The translations under genes were made by a program, and so were the position numbers. From Gautieria morchelliformis (Eukaryota; Basidiomycota; Agaricomycetes; Gomphales; Gomphaceae): DNA of 64,000 nucleotides. How positions within the stretch are numbered: the stretch's first letter is position 1; every line of letters begins with the position of its first letter. Shown one piece after another: positions 33,737-44,289 of the stretch. Location: the NCBI GenBank assembly GCA_015179125.1, contig WHVA01000062.1, positions 186,001 through 250,000 of the forward strand. Direction: 5' to 3'. A model generated the notes under the pieces. The model saw nothing but the letters and a program-made list of their open reading frames with translations, made no database searches and was not told where the DNA came from.

Positions 33737-35548
33737 TCATGCTTTTTCCCCACAGGTAGCGGCTCGCCTCGCCTCGATCCTAGCTATCCGCGCCCGCCTC
33801 CACGCCGGAACAAAATCGATATCTCGGAGCATCACAACCGCGACTAGATACGCCACCCCGAAAACGATGGAGGGGATATTCCCAATGTGGTATCCCTTGA
33901 CTAGTGCATCCAGGATAACATTGTCGTACTGCGGGAATTTCGCATGCTGGTCAGCGAGGCCTAGTCCCTGATCTATCAGCTCATTGGGGATCTTGCCCCG
34001 TAGCGTAGCTGTGAAGCTTGTTTCATAGATGGCGGTCAAGAGAGGCGTGGCGAATGTTCCCCCTAGGGTTCGGAGGAAGGAGAGGAAGCCACTGATTCCC
34101 GCGACTTGGTGCGGTTTCACGGACATGGGCCCCACCACCAATGACGGTTGGTATAGTATACCAGAGCCGAGCCCCATGAGAACAGAGAAACCAATGACGG
34201 TGGCGCCTGAGGTACTACGACCGGCGAGGAGCATCAGACCACCGCCCAATGCGTACAGCGCACCGCCAATAGCACCCACGAGTCGGACCTGACCCAGTTT
34301 GGAGATAAGGATTGCTCCAAATACGGAGGAGACACCGACGGCGAGCGTGATACCCAACATTTGTAAGCCGGCCTTGACAAGACTTGACCCGAAAATGTCG
34401 ATGAAGTATCGGGGGAGGAAGAATACGGCTCCAAAGTACGCAGCGCCGGTGAGGAAATTGATGAGACAAGCGATGGGGATGTTGGGGATGGTGAAGAGGT
34501 GCATGTCCACCACAGGGTTTTTGGCGACCTTGAGCTCATAAAATACAAAGACTGGGATGAGAGCGGCGCCTACAACGAATAATACGATTATGGGTGCTGA
34601 CTATATATCAAAATCAATTGTCTGGGAGGGATAGAAACAAACAGTAAAGCGTGACTGACATTCCACGGAAATTCTTTGTTGCCCATCTCGATCGCAGTGC
34701 AGATGAGAGCGGCAATGGCGACCGCCAGAGCGGAGCCGACGTAGTCGATCTCTTTCAGTTGTGCAATGATGCCTTTGCTCTGAGTCCTATGGGGAACAGG
34801 ATAACACATGGAGGTCACCCCCATGAGAAAGGTTATACCAACCATCATAAGGGTAATCCAGAACAACCAACGCCAGCTGACATCGACGGAAAGGATGGCA
34901 CCAAGGGACGGACCAACCGCCATACCAAGTGACAGGGAGAGATTATATAACCCAAGCCACAACCCACGGCTATCAGGTGTGGTGAGGTCGATAATGATGA
35001 TGACGCCGACGGTTTGACGTCCAGCAGCCCCAATTCCCTGGAGAAGTCTACCTCCGATGAGGGAGTTCATAGACTGTGCGAGGCCACACCAGATAGTTCC
35101 TGCTGCGAAAATAAGCATGGTGCCGTTATAAACAGCGGCGCGACCAAAGATGTCGCTGAAGCGTCCTAGCAGAGTCTGGGTGACAGTGAAACCGATAAGA
35201 TAGGTGGTCGCGATCCAATTTTGGGTAGCAAGACTGTTAAAGTCGGCTGCGATGAAGTGCATCGCTGTCGTGGCAATAGTTTCGTTGAAAAATGCAGCTG
35301 CAACCAAGTTCCTTCAACGGTCAGCGAGTGTTCCCATGGATCTCAACAAGATATAATTGACCGAAGTTGCCTAGCCATAAACTGGCCATAATGAGAAAAA
35401 AAGTTGTATTTGTGACGACCACTGAAGGTTTAGGTGCATCGGACACAGGCGGAGGAGATTCGAGTTCGACACGAATAGCAAAAGGAGATTCAGAGGAGCT
35501 CAGCTCCTTCTGTGGCAGTTGTTTGTTCACAGACAGAGAAGAGTTCAT
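33737..35548 (-). CDS. MFS transporter (DHA2-like), paralogue A
   Basis: Three exons, 35548-35362, 35297-34660 and 34600-33737, give 562 aa. Introns are 64 and 59 bp with GT-AG ends. A hydrophilic N terminus (about 45 residues) precedes about 12-14 membrane helices. The motif A loop is GRFSDIFGRAAVYN and motif C-like GMAVGPSLGAIL sits in helix 5. LWLGNFAAFFNETIATTAMH, reconstructed across intron 1, and IGGRLLQGIGAAGRQTVGVI are typical of the fungal drug:H+ antiporter-2 group. Such pumps export toxins, siderophores or metabolites; the substrate is unknown. The gene is intact. It is divergent from paralogue B at 37515 and related to the broken paralogue C at 61859; both introns are at identical positions in all three. 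Confidence 0.9.
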
Positions 35549-36745
35549 GGTTGAAGAGGGCCCGAAGCTAGGGGGTATAAAGACTACACAGGAGGCAAAT
35601 AGCTATTTATCTAACTCTGCATACGGAAAAACACGGCACAAAGCGATAAGAGTCGACAACCAGACCCGCGCGGAGGGAAGGGGCACACATCCAGTTCAAA
35701 GTCCAGATATCTGAATGGATCCTTGCTGATCATACCGTCGAGTTGCATCAAACATCAACTGCGCTGCCAAGTCACTGCTGGATGGTAAGTACTAGCAATG
35801 GGCCAGGTAGTGTCATTTTGCCTTCCGCGGTTTCGTGACTGTCACGCGAAGCTCAAAAATTTCGGATGCAAACCTTACTAGGTTACGGCTCGCAATACAA
35901 GGCACTATGCAATTTGGACTGGCACATGCATATGATCATCTTATAGGGAGTGACTATCCAGCCGAAATTGAACGCCGCCGCGCCCTTTGTATCCGTAAGC
36001 CTAAATACCTAAAAAATCGCGGTTCTAAATGATTAGGTCGTTAGCCGATAGTGATTCAAGCCCCGCTGATGGCGAATGCGCGATCCTAAACGCAACATCT
36101 AGAGAGCCCGGACCCCCTTCCTAGATTCTTTTCGCGTTCCAAACATTACACATCAGCTCTCAGCGACGGGGTTTTGTCTCCCGCTTATTCACGCTCATTC
36201 TCCCCGATGTTGGCTGGTGCACACCTTGCAATGGTAAAATATTCAAGTTCTTCCATGTTTCATCATCTAGCATCCACGATGGCTTCACAGACATTGTGCA
36301 AAAACAATGTCACCCAAAACACATGCAGTTGCCATAAGGTTAGTGTTGCATTCAAGATTCTAACCTTTGTATATTTTTTCTGTGTTGTTGCTGATTTCTA
36401 TAACATACAACAAGTTACTACCAGGAAGTATCTCCCCGAGGATGTGGAAGGTCGCGGGGGCTCAGATACTGGCGTGCAGGGTTGCGAACGGCACATCCTC
36501 AAAACTCCCGCTCGCCAACATGACATTAGGGTACGCTTGCTTTTTCGTGGCGTTTTCGTCGATATTTTCACGACGTTTTTGAGGCGTTTTCGGAAAATGC
36601 CCTAGAAAAACGTGAGTTGCAAAAGCGCCGCCGGAGGCCCTTTCGCCGCGTTTTTGATCGCATTTTTCATGGCGTTTTTCAGGCAATAGAAAGTTCCCTT
36701 ACGTGTATTATATAATCAATGTAACTTTTCTTAATGTCGGGATCC
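35549..36745. other. Left part of the spacer between divergent MFS genes
   Basis: No supported gene. At 36535-36720 the sequence is rich in GCGTTTTTC/GGCGTTTTC motifs that reappear in inverse orientation at 36760-36850, suggesting decayed inverted repeats. The first few hundred bases should hold the promoter of paralogue A. Confidence 0.4.
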
Positions 36746-36749
36746 ACCC

Positions 36750-36860
36750 GTTTCACGCTTGGCATTTTCCACGCATTTTCGCGCACCTTTTTCCAAAAGC
36801 GGCGACGAAAACGCTGACGAAAAAACCTCTGAAAAAAACACGAAAACGCAAGCGTGAAAC
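36750..36860. mobile_element. 111-bp MITE with 12-bp terminal inverted repeats
   Basis: The ends are GTTTCACGCTTG (36750-36761) and its exact inverse CAAGCGTGAAAC (36849-36860). They are flanked by ACCC at 36746-36749 and 36861-36864, a possible 4-bp target-site duplication. The interior is rich in ACGAAAACGC-type motifs. It lies in the common promoter interval of the two divergent MFS genes. Superfamily is undetermined. Confidence 0.6.
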
Positions 36861-37514
36861 ACCCTATTGTAGGAGCTGTTCCTCCTCCTCCTCCTCTTCC
36901 TCAAGGTCGGTCGTGAGGTCAAACTCCATATCGGCGCACTTGAGGGGCCGAGCAGCTAGTAGGATGTATTCTAAATTCGGTGTTACGGTTTGGAGCTGTG
37001 TGACACGCGTCGCACCCACGTTTAGAACTGCGACTTTGGGCCTACGGATAGTCAGTATACTCTCAATGGCTATGGCTTGATGTTAAAGTTCTTGAACGTT
37101 TGAAACACATTCATACTACACCGGATGGTTCGGCTGGTACCTGCAACTGATGCTGGCAGTTGGCCTTCACATCGAGAAGAAGCGCTACATTTCGAGTTCA
37201 TCCTGCAACGTGTGTATTTCGCAGCATGGAGGTATGCAGGCGCGTGCCACCCGACAGACGCCAGGGTGCGCGAGCGGCGCGCCACCCGACGCCTGGAAGC
37301 CTTTTCTTTTCGAAGCCATAATCACTGAGCAGTGAGGTCCTATCACTCGGCGCCGCCCGCTACTGTAAAGGAGTACAAAATAGAGTTAGGATATAATCGA
37401 CGTTCGTGTCCTTTACCTCTACGGCGTTTATAACCCTACGAGTAGCTATGATTGGCCTCCTGTATAGTCTCCCTTCAGTACACAAACGTCATCCCGACTC
37501 GCCCCTCCTTAGCA
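36861..37514. other. Right part of the MFS spacer, promoter of paralogue B
   Basis: A TCC microsatellite (about 36882-36902) is the only simple feature. Short frames (37070-37335) have no family features. The interval should contain the promoter of paralogue B. Confidence 0.35.
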
Positions 37515-39328
37515 ATGAGTTCTTCCACGCTTCAACTTGTGAAGGAGCAACAGGAAAAGGAGTTGGTCTGTCCTGCTCCTGCTCCTGCTGCTCGCATCAC
37601 ACTCGAATCTTTCGAACCTCCGACGTGTGTGTCTGGTACACCTAATCCTTCAGTGGTCGTCTCAAAGAGAGCTTTTTTCTTCATAATGGCTAGTCTATGG
37701 CTAGGAAATTTCGGTCAATTTTAAATCATCTGGCAGATCAATGGGATACTCACTGAGCAGGGGGCCAAATTGGTTGCAGCGGCATATTTTAACGAAGCCA
37801 CTGCCACGACCGCAATGCACGTCATCGGCACCGAGTTCAACGACCTTGCAAACCAAAATTGGATCGTAACCTCTTATCTGGTTGGTTTTACCGTTACCCA
37901 GACTTTGCTGGGACGCTTCACCCAGATCTTTGGCCGCGCCGCTGTTTTCAACTCCACCATGGTCATTTTCGCCGCAGGAACTCTATGGTGTGGTCTTGCG
38001 CATTCTATGAACTCCCTCATCGGAGGTAGGCTTCTCCAGGGAGTTGGAGCCGCTGGACGTGCAACCGTTGGCGTTATTATCATCATCGACGTCACCACCC
38101 CAACTACCCGTGGGTTGTGGCTTGGGATCTACACTTTTTCTTTGGCATTGGGTTTAGCAGTTGGTCCCTTTCTTGGTGCCACTCTGTCCGTTGATTCCAG
38201 CTGGCGCTGGTTGTTTTGGATTACCCTTGTAATAACCTGCATAACCTTCCTCGTCGGGGTCATGTCCATGCGTTATATTACCCCGCACAGCACTCAGAGC
38301 AAAGGTATTGTAACTCAGCTGAAAGAGGTTGACTACGTCGGCTCTGTTCTTGTAGTTGCCATCGCCGCTCTCATCTGCATTGCGATTGAGATGGGCAACA
38401 AAGAATTTCCGTGGAATGTCAGTCACACTTTACTGTTTACTTCTATCCCTCCACCCACAATTGATTTATATATGTATAGTCAGCACCCATAATCGTATTA
38501 TTCGTTGCGGGCCTATCTCTCATCCCAGTCTTTGTACTTTATGAGCTCAAGGTCGCCAAATACCCTGTGGTGGACATGCACCTCTTCACGATCCCCAACA
38601 TTCCCATCGCTTGTCTCATCAATTTCGTCACCGGCGCCGCGTACTTCGGAGCCGTATTCTTCCTCCCCAGATACTTCATCGACATTTTCGGGTCGGATCT
38701 TGTCAACGCTGGATTGCAAATGTTGGGCATCACGCTCGCCGTCGGTATCTCGTCCATATTTGGCGCATATCTCATCTCCAAATCGGGTCAGGTCCGACTC
38801 ATAGGTGCTGTGGGCGCTGTGCTGTACGCATTGGGCGGTGGTCTGATGATCCTTATCAGCCGCCACACCTCAGGCGCCACCGTGATCGGCTTCTCGATCC
38901 TCACGGGGCTGGGGTCTGGTATACTATACCAACCGTCAGTGATCGTGGGACCCATGTCCGTCAAACCGCATCAAGTTGCAGAAACCAGTGGCTTCCTCTC
39001 CTTCCTCCGAACACTGGGGGGGACATTCGCCGCACCGCTCTTAACCGCCATCTACGAAACAAGCTTTACGAGAACGTTACGTGGCAAGATCCCCGACGAA
39101 CTGGTGAATAAAGGGCTGGGTCTCGCCGATCAGCATGCGAGATTCGCGCAGTATAATGATGCCATTTTGGATGCTTTGGTCAAGGCCTTCCACCTTGGGA
39201 ACATCCCCCCCATCGTCTTCGGGGTGGCGTATCTAGTCGCGGTTGTGATGCTCCGAGATATCGATTTTGTTCCGCCATGGAGGCAAGCACAGCTCGCTAG
39301 AAGGGAAGCAAGTAAGTCAGTAATTTAG
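37515..39328 (+). CDS. MFS transporter (DHA2-like), paralogue B
   Basis: Exons 37515-37713, 37780-38417 and 38480-39328 give 561 aa, with introns of 66 and 62 bp at the same codons as in paralogue A. The start is MSSSTLQLVKEQQEKE; the tail before the first helix is hydrophilic. Motif A reads GRFTQIFGRAAVFN, so the usual Asp of GRFSD is replaced by Gln, unlike A and C. That Asp contributes to the conformational switch in this loop, so its loss could affect transport; this is inference. The remainder (LYQPSVIVGPMSVKPHQVAE, YETSFTRTLRGKIPDELVNK) is full length. It is transcribed away from paralogue A with a 1.97-kb spacer. Substrate unknown. Confidence 0.9.
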
Positions 39329-40003
39329 TAGTCAGTCAGTAATCAGGCAGTAAGGGTTCGAATTGGTCAACGTTAATGGGCGTAGCCATTTTACATAAAT
39401 AGGGAAGGGTGATGGCCAGAATTTGAAGAGCAGCTGTATCGAAGACGAGATGGATGGAAAGGAGTCAGCGAATTCCGTTGCAATTGGCGAAGCAGACGCC
39501 AGCCGGGGATATGTAACTGAATGAATGGCGTTCTTTGACCAATTGAATGGAGCCACGATTCCATCGAGGATGCTCCTATCAACAGTTAAAAACATGCATC
39601 GTTTTGGAAGCTTCGCCTTTTTTCTGGATGCAACAGTCTTTGGAAGAATGCCGCGCAAAGCTAGCATCGGATTGCAGGACAGATGTGTCATCGGTATTTG
39701 CAACCGTCACATGAGCAGCAGCAGCCTGCGTTGAACCGCAAGCAGTCGCCCCACCTTTCCCAGGCCCTATCTTTCTTCCATCATTCATGCCTGCCCCATC
39801 ACGTCTTATAGCCCAAGAATTTGCTCCGTCGATCCGAGTTCGTACAGTGCCACAGAGTGTGTCTGAACTTGATCGAAACTATTTATACAATCTCTGGCAC
39901 ACGAGGTCAAGCCAAACATCGATTCTACTATCTCGGGGCTCCTTGGTGCAGCATGCACTACTTGACCAGTGTTCTACTATAATACCAACAGACTCGACCC
40001 GGT
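39329..40003. other. Intergenic, nothing supported
   Basis: Contains the 3' flank of MFS paralogue B. Frames at 39332-39734 on both strands are short and lack motifs. Ends where the segmental duplication unit begins. Confidence 0.3.
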
Positions 40004-42166
40004 GTGTTGTTTGCCTCACCCGATTCAGGCATTCAAAATATTGGCGGCCAGCACTTTGGATAGTGCTACTGATGCTGCAGCGGTGCAAGCTGTTTTCCCA
40101 TCGTTTTTCGGCATCTATTGATTTTGCAGTTAGTGCTTTTTCGTCTTACCCCCCAAACGAGCCACGTCAATCGAGATCGATGGCAAGGCTGTGCGTTTCT
40201 TAGGTGAAATCGAGCTTAGGCCGACACGAGTTGAGCCTTCCTTGCCGTCTCTCCTGGAACCCTGATGCTTCTATACTGTGTCGTGAGGCTACCTGGTAGT
40301 CGCCGTGAGCACAGAAGCATTGCTTTTGGTATGTTTCTTGGGACACCGGTCCTTAGCCAGCCGACTTCCTGCGATCCCTTGCAGTCACTCGCCTCGACAG
40401 TTAATTCTTCCCTCGGTGGTGTGCGAAGCACCTGTTGTCTGTGCGCAGAGGATGCGGATTTTAGATTATCAGGCCTTGATTCTTATATACTTACATAACC
40501 ATCCAATTGTTATCACTCCAAGAAAGTCTATGCGTACATGCATTTCTGCTTCATGAAAGATTCGACGCATGTCATCCATCCGTTACACAACATCGAGCGA
40601 TTTAAAACGCGGCCAGCGCACTTAAATAACAGAGAATGAAACACAATGGTATCACACCCTCAGTGACGATGAGTCGCTACTCGTCAAAAAACGACATCGA
40701 ACACATCCACATTATGACGCCCCGTCGTGCTCAATCTAGCTTGGGTGTGCAGAATACGAGCTTCAAGACCTTCTGCGCGGAGCTTGGCCCATTCGGGTAC
40801 GGCCTCCAACAAAGTGCGCTCCATGAGGAGTCGGAGTTCATTAAGTGCTTCAAGCTCGGCAGGTTGGGTGATATGGGGCTCCCGCAGGAGATCCGAGAAT
40901 CTTGGGAGAATAGACCATAGGGGGACAACACACGCGCCCTCCCAATCTATCACGCCAGTGATAATAGTAGGATCGTTGCTGTCAACCATGATATTGTGTG
41001 AGCCCAAATCAACGTGAAAAAGAGCATTTATGGACCATGGCGAAGGATCAGAAGTTTCGCTGATGTCGAGATAAGGCAGCGGTGCAGCCCTAATATCTGC
41101 GATGACAGGGATCGTGTTGGATATTGCCCTTTCCGTCCTGGGTATCTCTCCCGGAAAATCCATGTCTAGACGCGCCAAAGCCACAAGCCAGTCTCTTGCA
41201 CAAGAAAATGGGCCGCACTTGCTCCGGTCCGGCGGCGCCTTCGTTTTCCCAACATTTGTAGGCATAAATGTCATGGGGCCAACGTAGAAGCTGATTTTGT
41301 CATCATCTCCAGAAGCGTTTATGCTCCCAATGGCTCCAAAACGGAACCGCATGAGCTGTGCCCACACATCGACGACGGCAAGGCCCACTTTTCGACGTTG
41401 ATCAACGGACAACTCTGGCCATGTCGAATAGAGGTTTGTTCCTTGAATCTGAAGGAAATCATCTAAATCAAACACGCCTGTCATATTACGCTCGACCCAC
41501 ATCTTCTAAAAGCATCCATTCTCCTCCAACCTCGCCATTTTTATCCTTATCATGATAATATACTTCGGGGACTGGGATAGAACTATGGGCTTTCACGTAT
41601 CTCATCGCAGCAATCTAAAGGAGGATAAGGTACTTTGTCAAACGTGATATCCGAATGCGTGGCGAACCTCTGCTTCCATGGTGTCTTCGGGGTAAACTCC
41701 AGCACCGTATTCTACGAAACTTGGGGAGAGGACCCGCCCAATCACGGTACGTCCGTCATCCATGGTAACACGGTATACCTAGACATAAGCGTGACATGGG
41801 GTCATCATCATAATTAGCAGAACACAAACTTTGTGGTTTGCGCCTGAAGTACGTTCGTGAACAGATAGGAAAAGTTGGTGATCTGTGAGCATTTACCAAT
41901 ACTGATGCCGTCCAACCTGGTGCATCGAGCACCCAATAGTTCCTGTGCTCTCTCCCCGAGCAGCTGCGATCGATACCCCCAACCATCCTTCTCATATTGT
42001 ACCGCGTCGTTATGTGGCGAAGACGAGCGTTCATCGTTCATGAGTATCGATATGTGGTAGAACTTAAGGTTCGTGATTGCTCTATCAGTGTCACGTGCGC
42101 ATGACCTAATATATAATGTCACGCAAGCAATGGTAGTCCTCTTATGGGCATCTAAGTATTCGCACT
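40004..42166. repeat. Segmental duplication, unit 1
   Basis: The sequence from GTTGTTTGCCTCACCCGATT to the region around 42166 matches 44290-46637 closely along its whole length, including noncoding flanks. It carries one aminoglycoside-phosphotransferase-like gene plus about 680 bp downstream of it and 125 bp upstream. Differences are scattered substitutions and short indels. Confidence 0.85.
40684..42041 (-). CDS. Aminoglycoside phosphotransferase-like kinase, copy 1
   Basis: Five exons: 42041-41897, 41843-41830 (14-nt microexon), 41778-41668, 41614-41501 and 41448-40684, giving 382 aa; GT-AG introns. The N-lobe reads VYRVTMDDGRTVIGRVLSPS, then MRYVKAHSSIPVPEVYYHD and GGEWMLLED. The catalytic loop is HVDLGSHNIMVD, fitting the APH-type HxDxxxxN, and the metal-binding segment is GVIDWEGACVVPLW. 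The microexon supplies GANHK, joining the N-terminal strand to VYRV as in relatives that read G.FNKVYRV. Fungal APH-domain proteins are a large, poorly known kinase-like family; a role in antibiotic resistance should not be assumed. The start MNDERSSS is preferred because copy 2 has ATG at the equivalent site. Part of a tandem segmental duplication. Confidence 0.85.
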
Positions 42167-42212
42167 AATCTTCTAAGCTCTCAATAGGTATGGCTCCAAT
42201 AAATTTCGAGTC
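42167..42212. other. Junction between duplication unit 1 and solo LTR
   Basis: Short spacer in which similarity to unit 2 ends. The target-site duplication GAGTC of the LTR follows at 42213-42217. Confidence 0.5.
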
Positions 42213-42217
42213 GAGTC

Positions 42218-42511
42218 TGTTGAAAAACCGGTCATACTTGACCGATCACCGACCCTTTGTCCACTTAGCGCATTGTCCCCTTTCCGCAGTCCCTTTTGTA
42301 TTTTCACCCTATTGTTTTACCCTATTGTTCTATTCCTCTTTTAGAGTACAAAAGGACTCTCTAGCTAGTATAAGTAGAGCCCGATTGTAGGACGACCTCT
42401 CAGCTTCTCCTGACGTCGTCTTAGGTATTTAGTCCTTTCCACTAATAGTATTAGCTTCTCATGATGTCGTCTTAGCCTTAGAGTCCTTGTCTCAGACCTC
42501 TGCGCCTACAG
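42218..42511. mobile_element. Solo LTR of an LTR retrotransposon
   Basis: The 294-bp unit begins TGTTG and ends CTACA, and is flanked by identical 5-bp GAGTC at 42213-42217 and 42512-42516, as expected for integrase-mediated insertion. A TATA-like TATAAGTAGAGCCC starts at 42369. Two copies of an AGCTTCTC.TGA.GTCGTCTTAG motif lie at about 42401 and 42452. No internal retrotransposon sequence or second LTR follows, so it is a recombination product. It sits between the two kinase-gene duplication units. Confidence 0.8.
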
Positions 42512-42516
42512 AGTCA

Positions 42517-43161
42517 CTTTGACACAAGCCCGGATGATTTGGGAGTTCGGTCTTTTGGATCCTGTCAACTTGTCAAGCAGCTGTATGTACATCATGGTGG
42601 GACAGCTCAGATGACAGCCCGGACTTAAAGTTCAATTAACTGGAAGTGTCATTTATTTCCCTTGCAAGATATACGTGCTCTGCTTCGCTGGCCCCAGGCT
42701 ATCCTCTTTTGCAAGCGTTTTCTGTGTCGTCTCTCAATACTCTACTCTGGGCGATAGCCGTAGTACGGCTTTCTTTCAAGTTGGTCCCGCGGATAACTGT
42801 CGGATAGAACGTGCACCCTGCAATTGAATTTGCTCAGTATGTCAGACCTAGCGTCTAAGTTTCGGCGCCGCTGTCGGCTCAAGATCTTGTAGGAATCAAG
42901 CCTATATGCCTAAGGATGTACGGGGACCTACACCCATCGCTCTACCTGCCTGTACAGGTGATCGCCTCAATCGATCTGATCAATCCAGTTCCTAATGGGG
43001 AGAAGGCTTTACTGTAAGTTATCATTGAAGGCCAAATGAGCACAGTTACAAATCATGGTTCTCACAGACATGCACGGGTGAGGTGAAAGAGTTTATAAAA
43101 TCCGATTGAGTGGTCTCAATCATCTCAGGTCCGTCTAAAATCCTGCTCGTGTCCTATCATA
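42517..43161. other. Intergenic, nothing supported
   Basis: No conserved frame. It should hold the promoter of the following small gene; a TATAAAA sequence occurs near 43092, about 70 bp before its ATG. Confidence 0.35.
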
Positions 43162-43687
43162 ATGAAAACCATCATTGAATCTTCAAACCTCCCTCCTGGG
43201 CAGAAATACCCAGTGACTACTAGGCGATGGGCAGAAGGGTATGTACCTCCATAGTTTCAGATTCATGCTTCAATCGTCCGTTATGATTTCAGGTTGTTTT
43301 GGAACACAAAGTCACATTGTTGTATAGATATACCTGTCCTTCGTAATGGACAGTTGATTCTGGGCAACCTACGATTGTTCGAATGTATATCTCTCGACGA
43401 ACGTACGTCCCACCAGGATCGTGAAGTTCTTTCTCATTTATTTATCTTCCCTCAGATAAATCTTCGGCCGAGAACAAGGTAAATTTTTTTTTTTTTGATT
43501 TTCGTCGCTTCAAAAGTGAACTGACAGAGAGTACCTGCTTAGCCCGGTACAGCAGGCGGTGCTGCCTTTTGGAAGGAGATCTAACCAATTACAGTATCAC
43601 CAGGCCATGAGACTGGCGCGCTGCATCACCTTTTTTTCTTTCCCGATCAACAGACATTTGACTCCAATGCGTGTGTTTGGCCACTGA
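43162..43687 (+). CDS. Small three-exon gene, unknown, 140 aa
   Basis: Exons 43162-43238, 43293-43478 and 43528-43687, with introns of 54 and 49 bp starting GTATGT and GTAAAT and ending CAG, keep one frame of 140 codons. The protein begins MKTIIESSNLPPGQKYPVTT. It contains LFWNTKSHCCIDIPVLRNGQ, LILGNLRLFECISLDER and REYLLSPVQQAVLPFGRRSN. I do not recognise the family. Support comes from two clean introns in correct phases and a TATAAAA about 70 bp upstream. No signal peptide or membrane segment is seen. It could be a recently formed gene or a truncated one. Confidence 0.45.
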
Positions 43688-43898
43688 AGGTCACATTTCC
43701 TAGCTAGCTTCCCCTTCTTTTGTCCATTCCATGGGCCTGAGGCCTGAAGTGTAACTACTATAGTACGTGATACGCAACCCGTACTGCAGGGCAGCAGGGG
43801 TTTATGTAACCAGTGGCGACTTCATTGCTCCTCCTTCTCAAAGTAATCTGCATCTCAATGACATGCCTCTTTCTTCATTTATCTTTGGAAGACCCACA
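43688..43898. other. 3' flank of the small gene
   Basis: No supported feature; leads into the tandem repeat at 43899. Confidence 0.3.
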
Positions 43899-44277
43899 GA
43901 CCTCATAGCACTCCCCGAGGAGCGTGCAGCTGCCCACCTTAATCATTGGGAAAACATGAAAATCCTGATCGCAGGTATGGCCGTCTGTATATTGCCTCAC
44001 AGTGATATGCCTCATATCACAGACCTCATAGCACTCCCCGACTCGAGGAGCGCGCAGCTGCCCACCTTAATCATTGGGAAAACATGAAAATCCTGATCGC
44101 AGGTATGGCCGTCTGTATATTGCCTCACAGTGATATGCCTCATATCACAGACCTCATAGCACTCCCCGACTCGAGGAGCGCGCAGCTGCCCACCTTAATC
44201 ATCGGAAAAACATGAAAATCCTGGTCGCAGGTATGGCCCGCGTCCGTATATGGCCTCACAGTGATATGCCTCATCAG
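43899..44277. repeat. Three-unit tandem repeat, 123-128 bp
   Basis: Units start with GACCTCATAGCACTCCCCGA at 43899, 44022 and 44150. Units 2 and 3 share a 5-bp insertion (CTCGA-type) absent in unit 1. Unit 3 is the most diverged at its end. Each unit contains CACCTTAATCAT and CTCACAGTGATATGCCTCAT. A plus frame of 106 codons crosses units 1-2 but has no family features. The array ends at the edge of duplication unit 2. Confidence 0.9.
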
Positions 44278-44289
44278 GCCTCGAATACG

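Noticed and set aside
40684-41502. APH-like gene as a single-exon 272-aa protein starting MWVERN
   Set aside because: The upstream frame contains a good N-lobe. Splicing at 41500/41449 joins GGEWMLLED to IQGTNLYSTW, and the MWVERN segment is intronic; the corresponding frame in copy 2 has a stop there.
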